Source: Gammaproteobacteria bacterium (GTDB taxonomy: Bacteria > Pseudomonadota > Gammaproteobacteria > Steroidobacterales > Rariloculaceae). Taken from it: 53,755 nucleotides of DNA. Each line of letters starts with the position of its first letter. Positions within the stretch are counted from its first letter, which is position 1. The position numbers were made by a program, and so were the translations under genes. The stretch spans positions 1 to 53,755 of the forward strand of contig DASVDR010000038.1 of NCBI GenBank assembly GCA_036381015.1. The letters are read 5' to 3'. The notes under the pieces were generated by a model. That model was not told the origin of the DNA, searched no databases, and saw only the letters and a program-made list of their open reading frames with translations. This document shows positions 34,928 to 41,661 of the stretch, in pieces.

Positions 34928-35503
34928 CTAGTACCGCTTCGACGTGAACTGTTCGAAAAATGCTCGCTCTGAATCTGCTAGCCGCTGCGGCCAATCGTCG
35001 CCGCATGGTGGTCGCACCCCCAGGTCAGCTATAAGGAATCGAATCACTTCCTCTATGGTGACCCATCCTGTTGGAAGGTGTAGATGGTCAAGGTCCAACG
35101 GCCCTCTGGGGTGATCGAGCGTTGCTTGCATCTGCACATGGTGCCGGCAGTAATTTGGAGAGGTGGACGCGAGCTGCGAGTCATACTCCCAGCGCAGGAA
35201 CGCTCGCTGCTGTCCGGGAAGGTACTGCAACCTGTACCAGTATTGCAGAGTTTTTAATCGGTACCTTCGCGGGCCGAGACGCGCGGCGTGGAGCGATTGG
35301 CCAAGGTAGAAGTAGATCGTGCCGTGCTTAGTCTGAAGCGGCGCGGTGTTGATACCGCCTTTGCGAAAGGAGAGGGTGGCAGTGTCGCCGCTTACCTCAC
35401 AGTGGAAGTGATCCGTCAACGTAAGCGTCGCAGCTATAAGCTGAGCGACATGGTCCCTGAAACGGTCGAAGCAATCCCTCGGGCGCCGACCCTCAATCGG
35501 CAT
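34928..35503 (-). CDS. Unrecognised 191-aa protein, downstream member of a two-gene unit
   Basis: An alpha/beta-looking protein: LTLTDHFHCEVSGDTATLSF, GTIYFYLGQSLHAARLGPRR, LKTLQYWYRLQYLPGQQRAF, and a His-rich segment (NYCRHHVQMQATLDHPRGPL, DLDHLHLPTGWVTIEEVIRF). The order of a strand-rich core, HHxQ-type motif and final helix recalls TumE/DUF6516-like toxins, but it is longer and the resemblance is by eye only. It starts 12 bases after the stop of the 100-aa gene upstream; the pair has toxin-antitoxin-like layout (inference). Confidence 0.6.
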   Translation of the reverse strand: MPIEGRRPRDCFDRFRDHVAQLIAATLTLTDHFHCEVSGDTATLSFRKGGINTAPLQTKHGTIYFYLGQSLHAARLGPRRYRLKTLQYWYRLQYLPGQQRAFLRWEYDSQLASTSPNYCRHHVQMQATLDHPRGPLDLDHLHLPTGWVTIEEVIRFLIADLGVRPPCGDDWPQRLADSERAFFEQFTSKRY

Positions 35504-35515
35504 TGGTGGGCGAGG

Positions 35516-35818
35516 CTAAGCGGCCATGCTGTGGGGGTCGCGCGGACCCTCCTTGAGAAAGCGCAGCATGCGTAGTTCTACTTCTAGTGGAGTGCCGTCA
35601 AGTTCTCCGGAGTCTAGGAGGCTGTACGCCTCCTCAACGCTACGGATCCCCGCTTGCTCAACGAGTTTGCGCGCCCGCTCATAGATTTCGTCATCGGACA
35701 GCACAGCTTCGTGCCTCCGTACCGGCACTCGCCGTAGCAGAATATCTAAGACGGCTTCAGCGCACCGGCGTACGGCGTCGCTCAGAGCATGGGCGTCTAT
35801 AGCTGATCTCTGTCTCAT
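35516..35818 (-). CDS. 100-aa helical protein, upstream member of a two-gene unit
   Basis: Starts MRQRSAIDAHALSDAVRRCA; a helical N-terminal part is followed by SVEEAYSLLDSGELDGTPLE and VELRMLRFLKEG. An all-helical, charged 100-residue protein ahead of a larger partner suits an antitoxin or adaptor. No DNA-binding motif is obvious. It is followed after 12 bases by the 191-aa gene. Confidence 0.6.
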   Translation of the reverse strand: MRQRSAIDAHALSDAVRRCAEAVLDILLRRVPVRRHEAVLSDDEIYERARKLVEQAGIRSVEEAYSLLDSGELDGTPLEVELRMLRFLKEGPRDPHSMAA

Positions 35819-36031
35819 TGTCGGTCCCCTTTTGCTCCTCGGCCCCCCAAAGAGAATCGACCGGTTGTTGTTGTTCTTCCGTGATCAGCGGCACGGATTG
35901 TAGATGGGCCAATCCGGATCCGAATAGACAAGCAAAATTCATGCCAGTTCATCGGTTCTAGCTTTCTCCCGACGCCGCCCTCCACCCGCCTCCGCCTCTC
36001 CGGCTGCTCCCGGACCGCACGCACCCGTGGC

Positions 36032-36058
36032 AAAAGAAAGAGGGCGGCCGAGCCGCCC
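36032..36058 (-). terminator. Terminator for the genes at 36085-36812 (minus strand)
   Basis: On the minus strand GGGCGGC-TCG-GCCGCCC is followed by TCTTTCTTTT. It isolates the HELLH operon from the toxin-antitoxin-like pair to its left. The surrounding gap 35819-36084 has no gene; it includes pyrimidine-rich and AT-richer sequence. Confidence 0.7.
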
Positions 36059-36084
36059 CGAAAGGAACCTGATGTTGTGCAGGT

Positions 36085-36276
36085 TCAAGCGCCGCGCTTC
36101 TCCGCAAGTTGCCGCCGCGCGTGGAGGTTGCCGACGACCTCTTCGAGCTTCAACGCGCACTCGACCGCTTCCTGATCCGCGTCGAGCCCATCGTCGATCA
36201 TCCGCTGCACGGTCGCGACGATTTCGCGCAGATCGCGGTCGCGGTTCTCGGTCTCGGGTACATTGGTCGAAGGCAT
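36085..36276 (-). CDS. 63-aa helical protein
   Basis: MPSTNVPETENRDRDLREIV then VATVQRMIDDGLDADQEAVE and CALKLEEVVGNLHARRQLAE: acidic start, helical remainder. Strong AAGGAG about 9 bases before the ATG. The frame continues upstream only because the preceding gene appears frameshifted. Last gene of a three-gene leftward operon ended by the terminator at 36032. Function unknown. Confidence 0.6.
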   Translation of the reverse strand: MPSTNVPETENRDRDLREIVATVQRMIDDGLDADQEAVECALKLEEVVGNLHARRQLAEKRGA

Positions 36277-36281
36277 GGTCG

Positions 36282-36483
36282 TTAACTCCTTGCGTAACGG
36301 TTGTGCTTGGGCTCGCGCCAGTGCTCGAACCACCGGGGCGGGCCGCCTACCGCCGGATACCGGCGGATTCAGGCGCCACTCGAATCGCTCGTCCGAGCGG
36401 CGAAACAAGATGCTGAGCACGTGCAGGTGATGACGCGCGTCGGGCGTGCAGCCGAAGCGGCAGGCGCGGCGGCTGGCGCTCAT
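36282..36483 (-). pseudogene. Apparently frameshifted small gene between the HELLH and 63-aa genes
   Basis: The ATG overlaps the HELLH stop (ATGA) and the frame begins MSASRRACRFGCTPDARHHL, SILFRRSDERFEWRLNPP. Around 36360-36375 a second frame takes over with protein-like GGPPRWFEHWREPKHNRYA, ending at TAA (36282-36284) just inside the ribosome site of the next gene, exactly where an operon gene should stop. A single indel would restore one gene of about 67 codons. It may be real decay or a sequencing error. Confidence 0.5.
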
Positions 36484-36812
36484 CGGTGGAAATCCCCGGC
36501 CAGGCAATGCAGCAACTCATGCCCGAGCATCGCCGTCGCGTCGTCGTCGACGCGCTCCGGCCGGTGGACGTTCAGCCGGCACACAAGCTCGCCGTCGACG
36601 CGCAGGAGAACGGCGAAGCCATCCTCGGGGCCTCGGTGCAGGATCGAGTGCTCGAAGCTCTCCGCGCCGTACAGGCGCCGCGCCTCGGCGAGCTCGCGGT
36701 GGCTCGTGATCCACGTCACCTCGAGGCGGAAGGCGGTCTCGTCGAGCGTGGGCCGCACCGGCTGCGCGAGCGCGGGGGCGGCGGCGAACAAGGCGAGGGC
36801 GAGGGATCGCAT
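36480..36812 (-). CDS. Secreted small protein with HELLH zinc-peptidase motif
   Basis: 110 aa. Signal peptide MRSLALALFAAAPALAQ, then a compact domain ending in DDDATAMLGHELLHCLAGDF: an HExxH zinc-binding motif with a following Asp/His that could be a third ligand. Strong AGGAGG five bases before the ATG. Probably a minimal metallopeptidase-fold protein acting in the periplasm; substrate unknown and no family assigned. It is the first gene inside the right end of the element, before the 27-bp repeat. Confidence 0.6.
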   Translation of the reverse strand: MRSLALALFAAAPALAQPVRPTLDETAFRLEVTWITSHRELAEARRLYGAESFEHSILHRGPEDGFAVLLRVDGELVCRLNVHRPERVDDDATAMLGHELLHCLAGDFHR

Positions 36813-36859
36813 GTCAGCCTCCTGTCGGTATGGGCCGGCAGGTAGGCCGAGATCGGGCG

Positions 36860-36886
36860 CCGTTTGTCTGACTTATGCCGGACTCA
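36860..36886 (+). repeat. 27-bp terminal repeat, right copy
   Basis: Same orientation as 24583-24609 with one difference (T for C in GACTTATG). It lies 46 bases inside attR, matching the arm-site geometry of phage-type integrases. Confidence 0.7.
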
Positions 36887-36932
36887 TGGCTTGGGAAGGA
36901 AGGGACAATCTGCGCCTAACGTTTTGTATTTC

Positions 36933-36980
36933 TTGGTGCTGGCGGACGGATTCGAACCGCCGACCGGCTGATTACAAATC
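36933..36980. repeat. attR: 48-bp copy within the intact tRNA-Thr
   Basis: Identical to attL at 24425-24472. It forms the 3' half of the functional tRNA-Thr gene, so the element restores the tRNA on insertion. Confidence 0.95.
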
Positions 36981-37009
36981 AGCTGCTCTACCAGCTGAGC
37001 TACGCCAGC
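36934..37009 (-). tRNA. tRNA-Thr (anticodon UGU), intact integration target
   Basis: Complete 76-nt cloverleaf with 5' GCTGGCG, encoded CCA and anticodon loop TTTGTAA (TGT). A TATAAT -10 at 37020-37025 lies 10 bases upstream of the gene. In E. coli the tRNA-Thr(UGU) gene precedes the Tyr-Gly-Thr-tufB cluster; here that cluster is about 36 kb away. Confidence 0.97.
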
Positions 37010-37019
37010 CCCCACCGGC

Positions 37020-37025
37020 ATTATA
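37020..37025 (-). promoter_or_regulatory. -10 element of tRNA-Thr(UGU)
   Basis: A perfect TATAAT on the minus strand, 10 bases before the tRNA 5' end. The -35 position (around 37043-37048) does not match consensus. Confidence 0.6.
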
Positions 37026-37135
37026 GCGGGCCGATCCGGCGCATTTTGCCCGCGCCGCCCGCCGGCCGCATCGTTCGCCTCACCGCCGCGGGCGGTCCGA
37101 ATCGGGGTCAGGTGACGGAGGAGCGCGCAGAATCG

Positions 37136-37164
37136 AAAAAAGAGGCGCCTCTGACGGGCGCCTC
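37136..37164 (-). terminator. Rho-independent terminator downstream of the methyltransferase-like gene
   Basis: On the minus strand GAGGCGCC-7 nt-GGCGCCTC is followed by TTTTTT (complement of 37136-37141). It lies about 115 bases after the stop of the gene at 37279 and separates it from tRNA-Thr. The rest of 37026-37278 has no gene. Confidence 0.85.
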
Positions 37165-37278
37165 TTCTCAGGCTTCTTCTTGGCTCGTTCGAGTTGGTTT
37201 TCGACCGGCCCCTGTCGGCGGGCTTCTTGTTAGGGAATCAAAGTAACACTTTTCGCGCCGCGATTCAGCTCCCGGCGA

Positions 37279-38037
37279 TCATTCCGGTTTTCGAGCCAGG
37301 AACAGGAACTTGTCGGTGTGCCCCCGGACCGACGGATCGCGCACGCCGACGGTGTGAGGATCGTCCGGATTCTCGAGGAGGTCCGACTCGGCCTCGACCG
37401 TGAAGCCGACTTCCTCGAGCGCTTCCTTCGCGGCTTCCGGCTGCACGCGATGAAACTCGGCGTTGTCCTGGCCCTCGATTCCGACGTGGTCGATCAGGCC
37501 GAGGACGCCGCCCGGCTTCAGCGCGTCGTAAATGCCCTGCAGGAAGGCGGCGCCGGCCTCGAGACCGCCGCGGTTGTACTGATCGTGAAAATTCATTGAC
37601 GTGATCGCGACATCCACCTGCCCCGCGATCTCCGCCTCGGCGAGATCGCCGTGCACCGGCTCGACGTTGCCGAGCCGATCGACCATCGCCTGCTCGCGCT
37701 GCATGAACTCATCGCCGCCGCGGTTCACCATGAACGCCGGGTTGTGCATGTAGACCTTGCCGGAAGGTCCGACCGCCGCCGACAGCACCTCCGCCCAGTA
37801 GCCGCTGGCGGAGATCACGTCGAGCGCCGTCATTCCGTCCTCGACGCCGAGAAATTCCATGACCTCGATCGGCATGTCGGTCTCGTCGCGCTGCTTGGCC
37901 TCGTCCGAGCGCTCCGGCGCTTGAAGCGCCTCCCGGAGGCGCTCCTCCTGATCCTGGGCCTGAGCCTGCGCAGCCGCGCCGATGCCGCAAACGGCGAGCG
38001 CCGCAAGCGGCAGGCCGATTCGCTTGATCCGTATCAT
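37279..38037 (-). CDS. Exported class I methyltransferase-like protein (COG4798-type)
   Basis: 252 aa with a signal peptide (LPLAALAVCGIGAAAQAQAQ). The body has the Rossmann methyltransferase layout (MTALDVISASGYWAEVLSAA, VEPVHGDLAEAEI, ALKPGGVLGLIDHVG), but motif I lacks the usual Gly-rich loop. Export is odd since S-adenosylmethionine is cytosolic; similar exported 'predicted methyltransferases' occur in related genomes and their activity is unproven. Strong AAGGAG before the ATG; terminator at 37136. It is monocistronic, between the SPOR operon and tRNA-Thr. Confidence 0.78.
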   Translation of the reverse strand: MIRIKRIGLPLAALAVCGIGAAAQAQAQDQEERLREALQAPERSDEAKQRDETDMPIEVMEFLGVEDGMTALDVISASGYWAEVLSAAVGPSGKVYMHNPAFMVNRGGDEFMQREQAMVDRLGNVEPVHGDLAEAEIAGQVDVAITSMNFHDQYNRGGLEAGAAFLQGIYDALKPGGVLGLIDHVGIEGQDNAEFHRVQPEAAKEALEEVGFTVEAESDLLENPDDPHTVGVRDPSVRGHTDKFLFLARKPE

Positions 38038-38209
38038 GTCAGCTCCTTGTTACCTCTTTTGCTTGTGCGATCCTTTGGTCGGCGCCGCCCGCTCCCCTGG
38101 CTCTCCGGCGGCCCGCGCACTTCGGAGTGCGTCTCGTTGTCGGACCGGTGCACGATAGCTCAACTCGTGCGCGGGATGGAATCGCCGTATCCGGGAACGG
38201 ACGCGGCAT

Positions 38210-39121
38210 TCAGCCGGGCGGCGTGTCGCACCCGCGAAGCTCGAGCCGCACGATCCTTCCGGGCGGCTGCAGCGCCTCGAGGTCGAGATCCTCGCCCGGC
38301 TCGAGGTCCACGTCGATCCAGTAGACGGTCCCCGTCTCCGTGCGGTCGGCGATCAGCGGCTCGAACCCGATGCGGCGCACCTGCTCGCGGAGCCGGCCGG
38401 CGCGGGCGGTGTCCGTGAACACGCCGAGCGAGATGATGTCGCCGTCCTCCTCGCCGGGGATCAGATAAGCCTCGGGGACGCCGCCTTCGTGCAGCCGCTC
38501 GAGCATTTCGTTGGCCTCGTCGCGGGTCGGAATACCGGCGAGATGGACCCAATAGCCTGCGGGCACCGGACCTTCGGCGGCCCTCTCGGCGGGCGTGTAA
38601 CCCGCCGCGCGCAGAATTTCCGCGGCCGCATCGGCTTCGCCGGAATCGACGAACGGCCCGATCCCGACGCAGCGCGCGGCCGCCGAATCTGCCGGGTCAC
38701 CGCTCGGGGCCGGGGCCGCCGGAGGCGCCCCCTCGCCCGCGGCGGGGACCGCCGCAGCATTCTCGCCTGAGGCGGTCTCGGCGCCCGGTGTCGTGCCGGC
38801 CTGTGGACCCGACGGGCCATTTGGGTCGGAGGGGATATTTGCGTCCCCGGGAGCACCCGATCCGGCCGACGCACCCACATCGGAGGCGATGGCGCCCGAC
38901 CCGCCGCCCGCTTCGATCGCGGGCGTCCCGCCCTCGGATGCCGCCGCCGGCGCTCCGGCGTCGGACGTCGACCCGGCGCCGCCGGCTTCGACCTCGCTGA
39001 CCAGACGGATCCGACCGGCGCCCCGGTCGCGCTGCAGCACCGGGTCGGACGGCGCGAACCAGGCGTGCCACGCAGCGAACGCGAGATTGGCGAGAACGAG
39101 CGCGAAGAAGAGATTGCGCAT
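38210..39121 (-). CDS. SPOR-domain membrane protein
   Basis: 303 aa. One N-terminal TM helix (NLFFALVLANLAFAAWHAW), a long Gly/Ala/Ser/Pro-rich periplasmic linker (about 45-150), and a C-terminal SPOR-like module (GPVPAGYWVHLAGIPTRDEA, ISLGVFTDTARAGRLREQVR). SPOR domains bind denuded glycan at division sites. Location directly after birA-coaX is conserved in Pseudomonas-like genomes. The ATG at 39119-39121 lies 2 bases after the coaX stop. The frame is open far upstream but that is antisense-free overlap with coaX. Confidence 0.85.
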   Translation of the reverse strand: MRNLFFALVLANLAFAAWHAWFAPSDPVLQRDRGAGRIRLVSEVEAGGAGSTSDAGAPAAASEGGTPAIEAGGGSGAIASDVGASAGSGAPGDANIPSDPNGPSGPQAGTTPGAETASGENAAAVPAAGEGAPPAAPAPSGDPADSAAARCVGIGPFVDSGEADAAAEILRAAGYTPAERAAEGPVPAGYWVHLAGIPTRDEANEMLERLHEGGVPEAYLIPGEEDGDIISLGVFTDTARAGRLREQVRRIGFEPLIADRTETGTVYWIDVDLEPGEDLDLEALQPPGRIVRLELRGCDTPPG

Positions 39122-39123
39122 GC

Positions 39124-39933
39124 CTAGCGAGCCGTTCGACCGACGGCGCCGCGCTCCGTGGGCGTCGTCTCGGCCGCGATGAGTGCAAGCCCCTTGAGCA
39201 CCAAGTCTGCCTCGACTCGAACGTCGGTTTCCAGCCACGGCCGCAGCAGCGGTGCCTCGCCGCCGGCGAGCAGCACGATCGGCGTCTCGCCGAGCTCGCG
39301 CGCGATCACGCCCACGGCACGGTCGAACGCCGCGGCCGGCCCGAGCAGCACGCCGCGCCCGACCGCTTCGTCGGTGCTTCGTCCGAGCATTTCGAGCCCC
39401 CCGGGACGCTCCGCAGCCGGGACGGTCGGCCCGATCCGCTCCGTATTTCGCGCGAGGGCGTCCGCCGCGATGCGGGGGCCGGGGAGGATCAAGCCGCCGA
39501 GGTGCAGTCCGGCCGCGTCGACCGCGTCGAACGTCATCGCCGTGCCGGCGCCGATCACGCAAGCCGGACGCGGCCCCTTCTCGCTCGCGATCCGGTGCGC
39601 CGCGATCACGGCGACCCAACGGTCGACGCCAAGCCGGCTCGGATCACGGTAGCCGCAGCGCACGCCGAGCATCTCGCGCTGCGTCGCGACGAGCTCGGGC
39701 GCGGCGCCGAAGCGGCGTTCCGTCAGCGCCGCGAGCGCCGCGACGACGTCGTCCCCCGCGACGTTCGCGACGACCACGCGCTCGACGCCCGGAGGCAGCG
39801 CCGCGTCGAGCGCGGCCATCGCGTCGTCGACGCGGCCAGTGTGCAGCGCGTCCCCGGTCGCGCCGATCCTCCCGCGATCGGCGAGCGCCCACTTGACGCG
39901 CGCGTTGCCGATGTCGACGACGAGCGCCGTCAC
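39124..39933 (-). CDS. coaX: Type III pantothenate kinase
   Basis: 269 aa. Phosphorylates pantothenate, first step of CoA synthesis; ASKHA fold. Motifs: phosphate-1 VVDIGNARVKWAL, the catalytic GVDRWVAVIAAH, GAGTAMTFDAVD, and HLGGLILPGPRIAADAL. N-terminal MTALVVDIGN is typical. It overlaps the birA end by 4 bases and is followed by the SPOR gene; the operon order plsY-birA-coaX-SPOR is on the minus strand. Confidence 0.94.
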   Translation of the reverse strand: MTALVVDIGNARVKWALADRGRIGATGDALHTGRVDDAMAALDAALPPGVERVVVANVAGDDVVAALAALTERRFGAAPELVATQREMLGVRCGYRDPSRLGVDRWVAVIAAHRIASEKGPRPACVIGAGTAMTFDAVDAAGLHLGGLILPGPRIAADALARNTERIGPTVPAAERPGGLEMLGRSTDEAVGRGVLLGPAAAFDRAVGVIARELGETPIVLLAGGEAPLLRPWLETDVRVEADLVLKGLALIAAETTPTERGAVGRTAR

Positions 39934-40919
39934 GAGCGCCGCCTCACGGTCACGTCGCCGGAGATCACGCGCCGGGCGCGGCCGTCATCGTCGACGACGA
40001 GGAGCGCGCCCGACGCGTCGATGCCGCGCGCCGTCCCGCTCCAGGTCTCCGCCACGTCCGCGACGACGACGCGCTCCCCGCAGAGACAATCCGCCGCCGC
40101 GAGCTCGTCCCGGTAAGGCGCGAAGCCGCTCGCCGGATACGAGGCGAACGCGTCGGCCAGCGCTTCGATCAGCGCGGCCGCGAGCCGCAGGCGCCGCGGC
40201 GGTGCGCCTCCGGTCGCATGCGCGAGGTCCGCGGCACCCCGCGGCCAATCGCTGACCACCGCGAGCTGCGCGTCGGGCATCGCGACGTTGATTCCGATTC
40301 CGGCGACGGCGTGCAAGCCTCCCTGTCCGTCCGCGACGCTCTCGACGAGAATGCCGCCGAGCTTGCGGCCGTCCCAGACGAGGTCGTTCGGCCATTTGAG
40401 CTCGACGGCGATGCCGCAAAGCCGCGCGATCACTCGCCTCACGACGACGCCGACGGCGAGCGGGAATGCGCCGAGCTCGGACGGCGTTCGAGCGAATCGC
40501 CAACCCGCCGACAGGCAGAGCCCGGCCGCGATCGGCACGTACCAGCGCCGGCCGCGCCGCCCGCGGCCGCCATGCTGAAACTCCGCGATACATACCGTCA
40601 TCGCGCCGGGCCCGGGCAACGCGGTTTCGAGGAGGTAGCGGTTCGTGGAGTCGAGCTCGGTGAAGATCTCGAGCCGCTCGACGCGGCGGGCGGCACGCGG
40701 AGCGACGGCGGCGCAGAGCGCTTCGGCATCGAGGAGATCGAGCGGGCCGCCAAGGCGAAGCCCTCCGCCCGGCACGGTATCGACCTCGAGCCCCCAGCGC
40801 TCGAGCGTCGCCACATGCTCGCGCACGGCCGCGGGCGTCACGCCGAAACGCGCCGCCAGCGCTTCGCCGGAATGGCAGCGGCCGTCGGCGAGCTGTCTCA
40901 TCAAGGCTTCCGGAGTCAT
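39930..40919 (-). CDS. birA: Bifunctional biotin ligase/biotin operon repressor
   Basis: 329 aa. An N-terminal winged helix (about 1-62: SGEALAARFGVTPAAVREHV) shows it is the repressor-type BirA. The ligase domain has the biotin-AMP loop GGRGRRGRRWY, LKWPNDLVWDGRKLGGILVE and a C-terminal SH3-like cap (WSGTARGIDASGALLV). Attaches biotin to acetyl-CoA carboxylase BCCP and can repress bio genes; none is here. Overlaps coaX by 4 bases. Confidence 0.94.
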   Translation of the reverse strand: MTPEALMRQLADGRCHSGEALAARFGVTPAAVREHVATLERWGLEVDTVPGGGLRLGGPLDLLDAEALCAAVAPRAARRVERLEIFTELDSTNRYLLETALPGPGAMTVCIAEFQHGGRGRRGRRWYVPIAAGLCLSAGWRFARTPSELGAFPLAVGVVVRRVIARLCGIAVELKWPNDLVWDGRKLGGILVESVADGQGGLHAVAGIGINVAMPDAQLAVVSDWPRGAADLAHATGGAPPRRLRLAAALIEALADAFASYPASGFAPYRDELAAADCLCGERVVVADVAETWSGTARGIDASGALLVVDDDGRARRVISGDVTVRRRS

Positions 40920-40949
40920 AAATCGGCGCGGCGCGCCGGCCTCACCGCG

Positions 40950-41588
40950 TCATTTGCTGCTCTGCGCGCGTCCGAAACGCGGCTCGGTCCGGTCGACCAT
41001 GCGGCGAATGTTGCCGCGGTGCGTGTACACGATCAGCGCGGCAACGAGCACGGCGAACCAGAAGAAACCGGGCTCCTCCGACAGGCGCGTGAAGCCGATG
41101 AGCGCGGCCGCGGCGACCGCCGAGCTCATCGTCGCGAGACCGACGAATCCGGTGAGCAGGATCACGCCGATCCAGCACGCAATGACGAAAGCGCCGAGAG
41201 CGGGATCCAAGTAGACGAGAAGACCGGCGGCCGTGGCGCCCCCCTTTCCGCCTCGGAAACCGAACCAGACGGGGAACACGTGCCCGACGATCGCCGCGAG
41301 CGCGGTGCCGTACAGCACGAGCTCGCGCGGCACGGCCGAATCGATGCCGATGCCCGGAATCGCGAGCCCCGGTATCCACGCGGCGGCGAGGATGCCCTTG
41401 CCGACGTCGATGACCAGCACCCAGAACGCGAACGCCTTTCCTTGAGTGCGCAGCGCGTTCGTGCCGCCCGCGTTCCCGCTGCCGAGCTTGCGAATGTCGA
41501 CGCCGCCCTTCACGTAGCCGACGACGAGGCTGCCGAGCACCGAGCCGATCAGGTACGCCAGCGTGACTTTGAGGCCGAGCTCGATCAT
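40950..41588 (-). CDS. plsY: Glycerol-3-phosphate acyltransferase PlsY
   Basis: 212 aa integral membrane enzyme transferring acyl from acyl-phosphate to glycerol-3-phosphate, first step of phospholipid synthesis. Signature motifs: IGSVLGSLVVGYVKGGVDIR, KLGSGNAGGTNALRTQGK, and VGHVFPVWFGFRGGKGGATA. Five or more TM helices. It is the first gene of the leftward plsY-birA-coaX-SPOR run, 30 bases before birA. The Arg/Lys-rich C-terminus (RRMVDRTEPRFGRAQSSK) is normal. Confidence 0.95.
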   Translation of the reverse strand: MIELGLKVTLAYLIGSVLGSLVVGYVKGGVDIRKLGSGNAGGTNALRTQGKAFAFWVLVIDVGKGILAAAWIPGLAIPGIGIDSAVPRELVLYGTALAAIVGHVFPVWFGFRGGKGGATAAGLLVYLDPALGAFVIACWIGVILLTGFVGLATMSSAVAAAALIGFTRLSEEPGFFWFAVLVAALIVYTHRGNIRRMVDRTEPRFGRAQSSK

Positions 41589-41661
41589 GGCTGACGCAAT
41601 GTTACGCGGTTACGGAGCGGCTGGAAGGGCGGAGGAAGCGCGAACGGGCGTCCGGGCGCGA

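Larger units (their letters stand above)
24425..36980. mobile_element. Integrative element in tRNA-Thr(UGU), prophage remnant or phage-satellite-like island
   Basis: The 12.5-kb segment is flanked by a perfect 48-bp direct repeat of the tRNA-Thr(UGU) 3' half (24425-24472 and 36933-36980). A tyrosine recombinase starts 145 bases inside the left end, and a 27-bp repeat lies near each end. The left 8 kb is a rightward module of small regulators and phage packaging-type genes; the right 4 kb is a leftward set of small genes of visibly lower GC. Small terminase and capsid protease are present; large terminase, portal, capsid, tail, lysis and replication genes are not recognised. Boundaries are firm; the satellite interpretation is inference. 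Confidence 0.92.

Noticed and set aside
24425-36980. Complete temperate prophage
   Set aside because: No large terminase, portal, major capsid, tail, lysis or replication genes can be recognised, and the length is too short.
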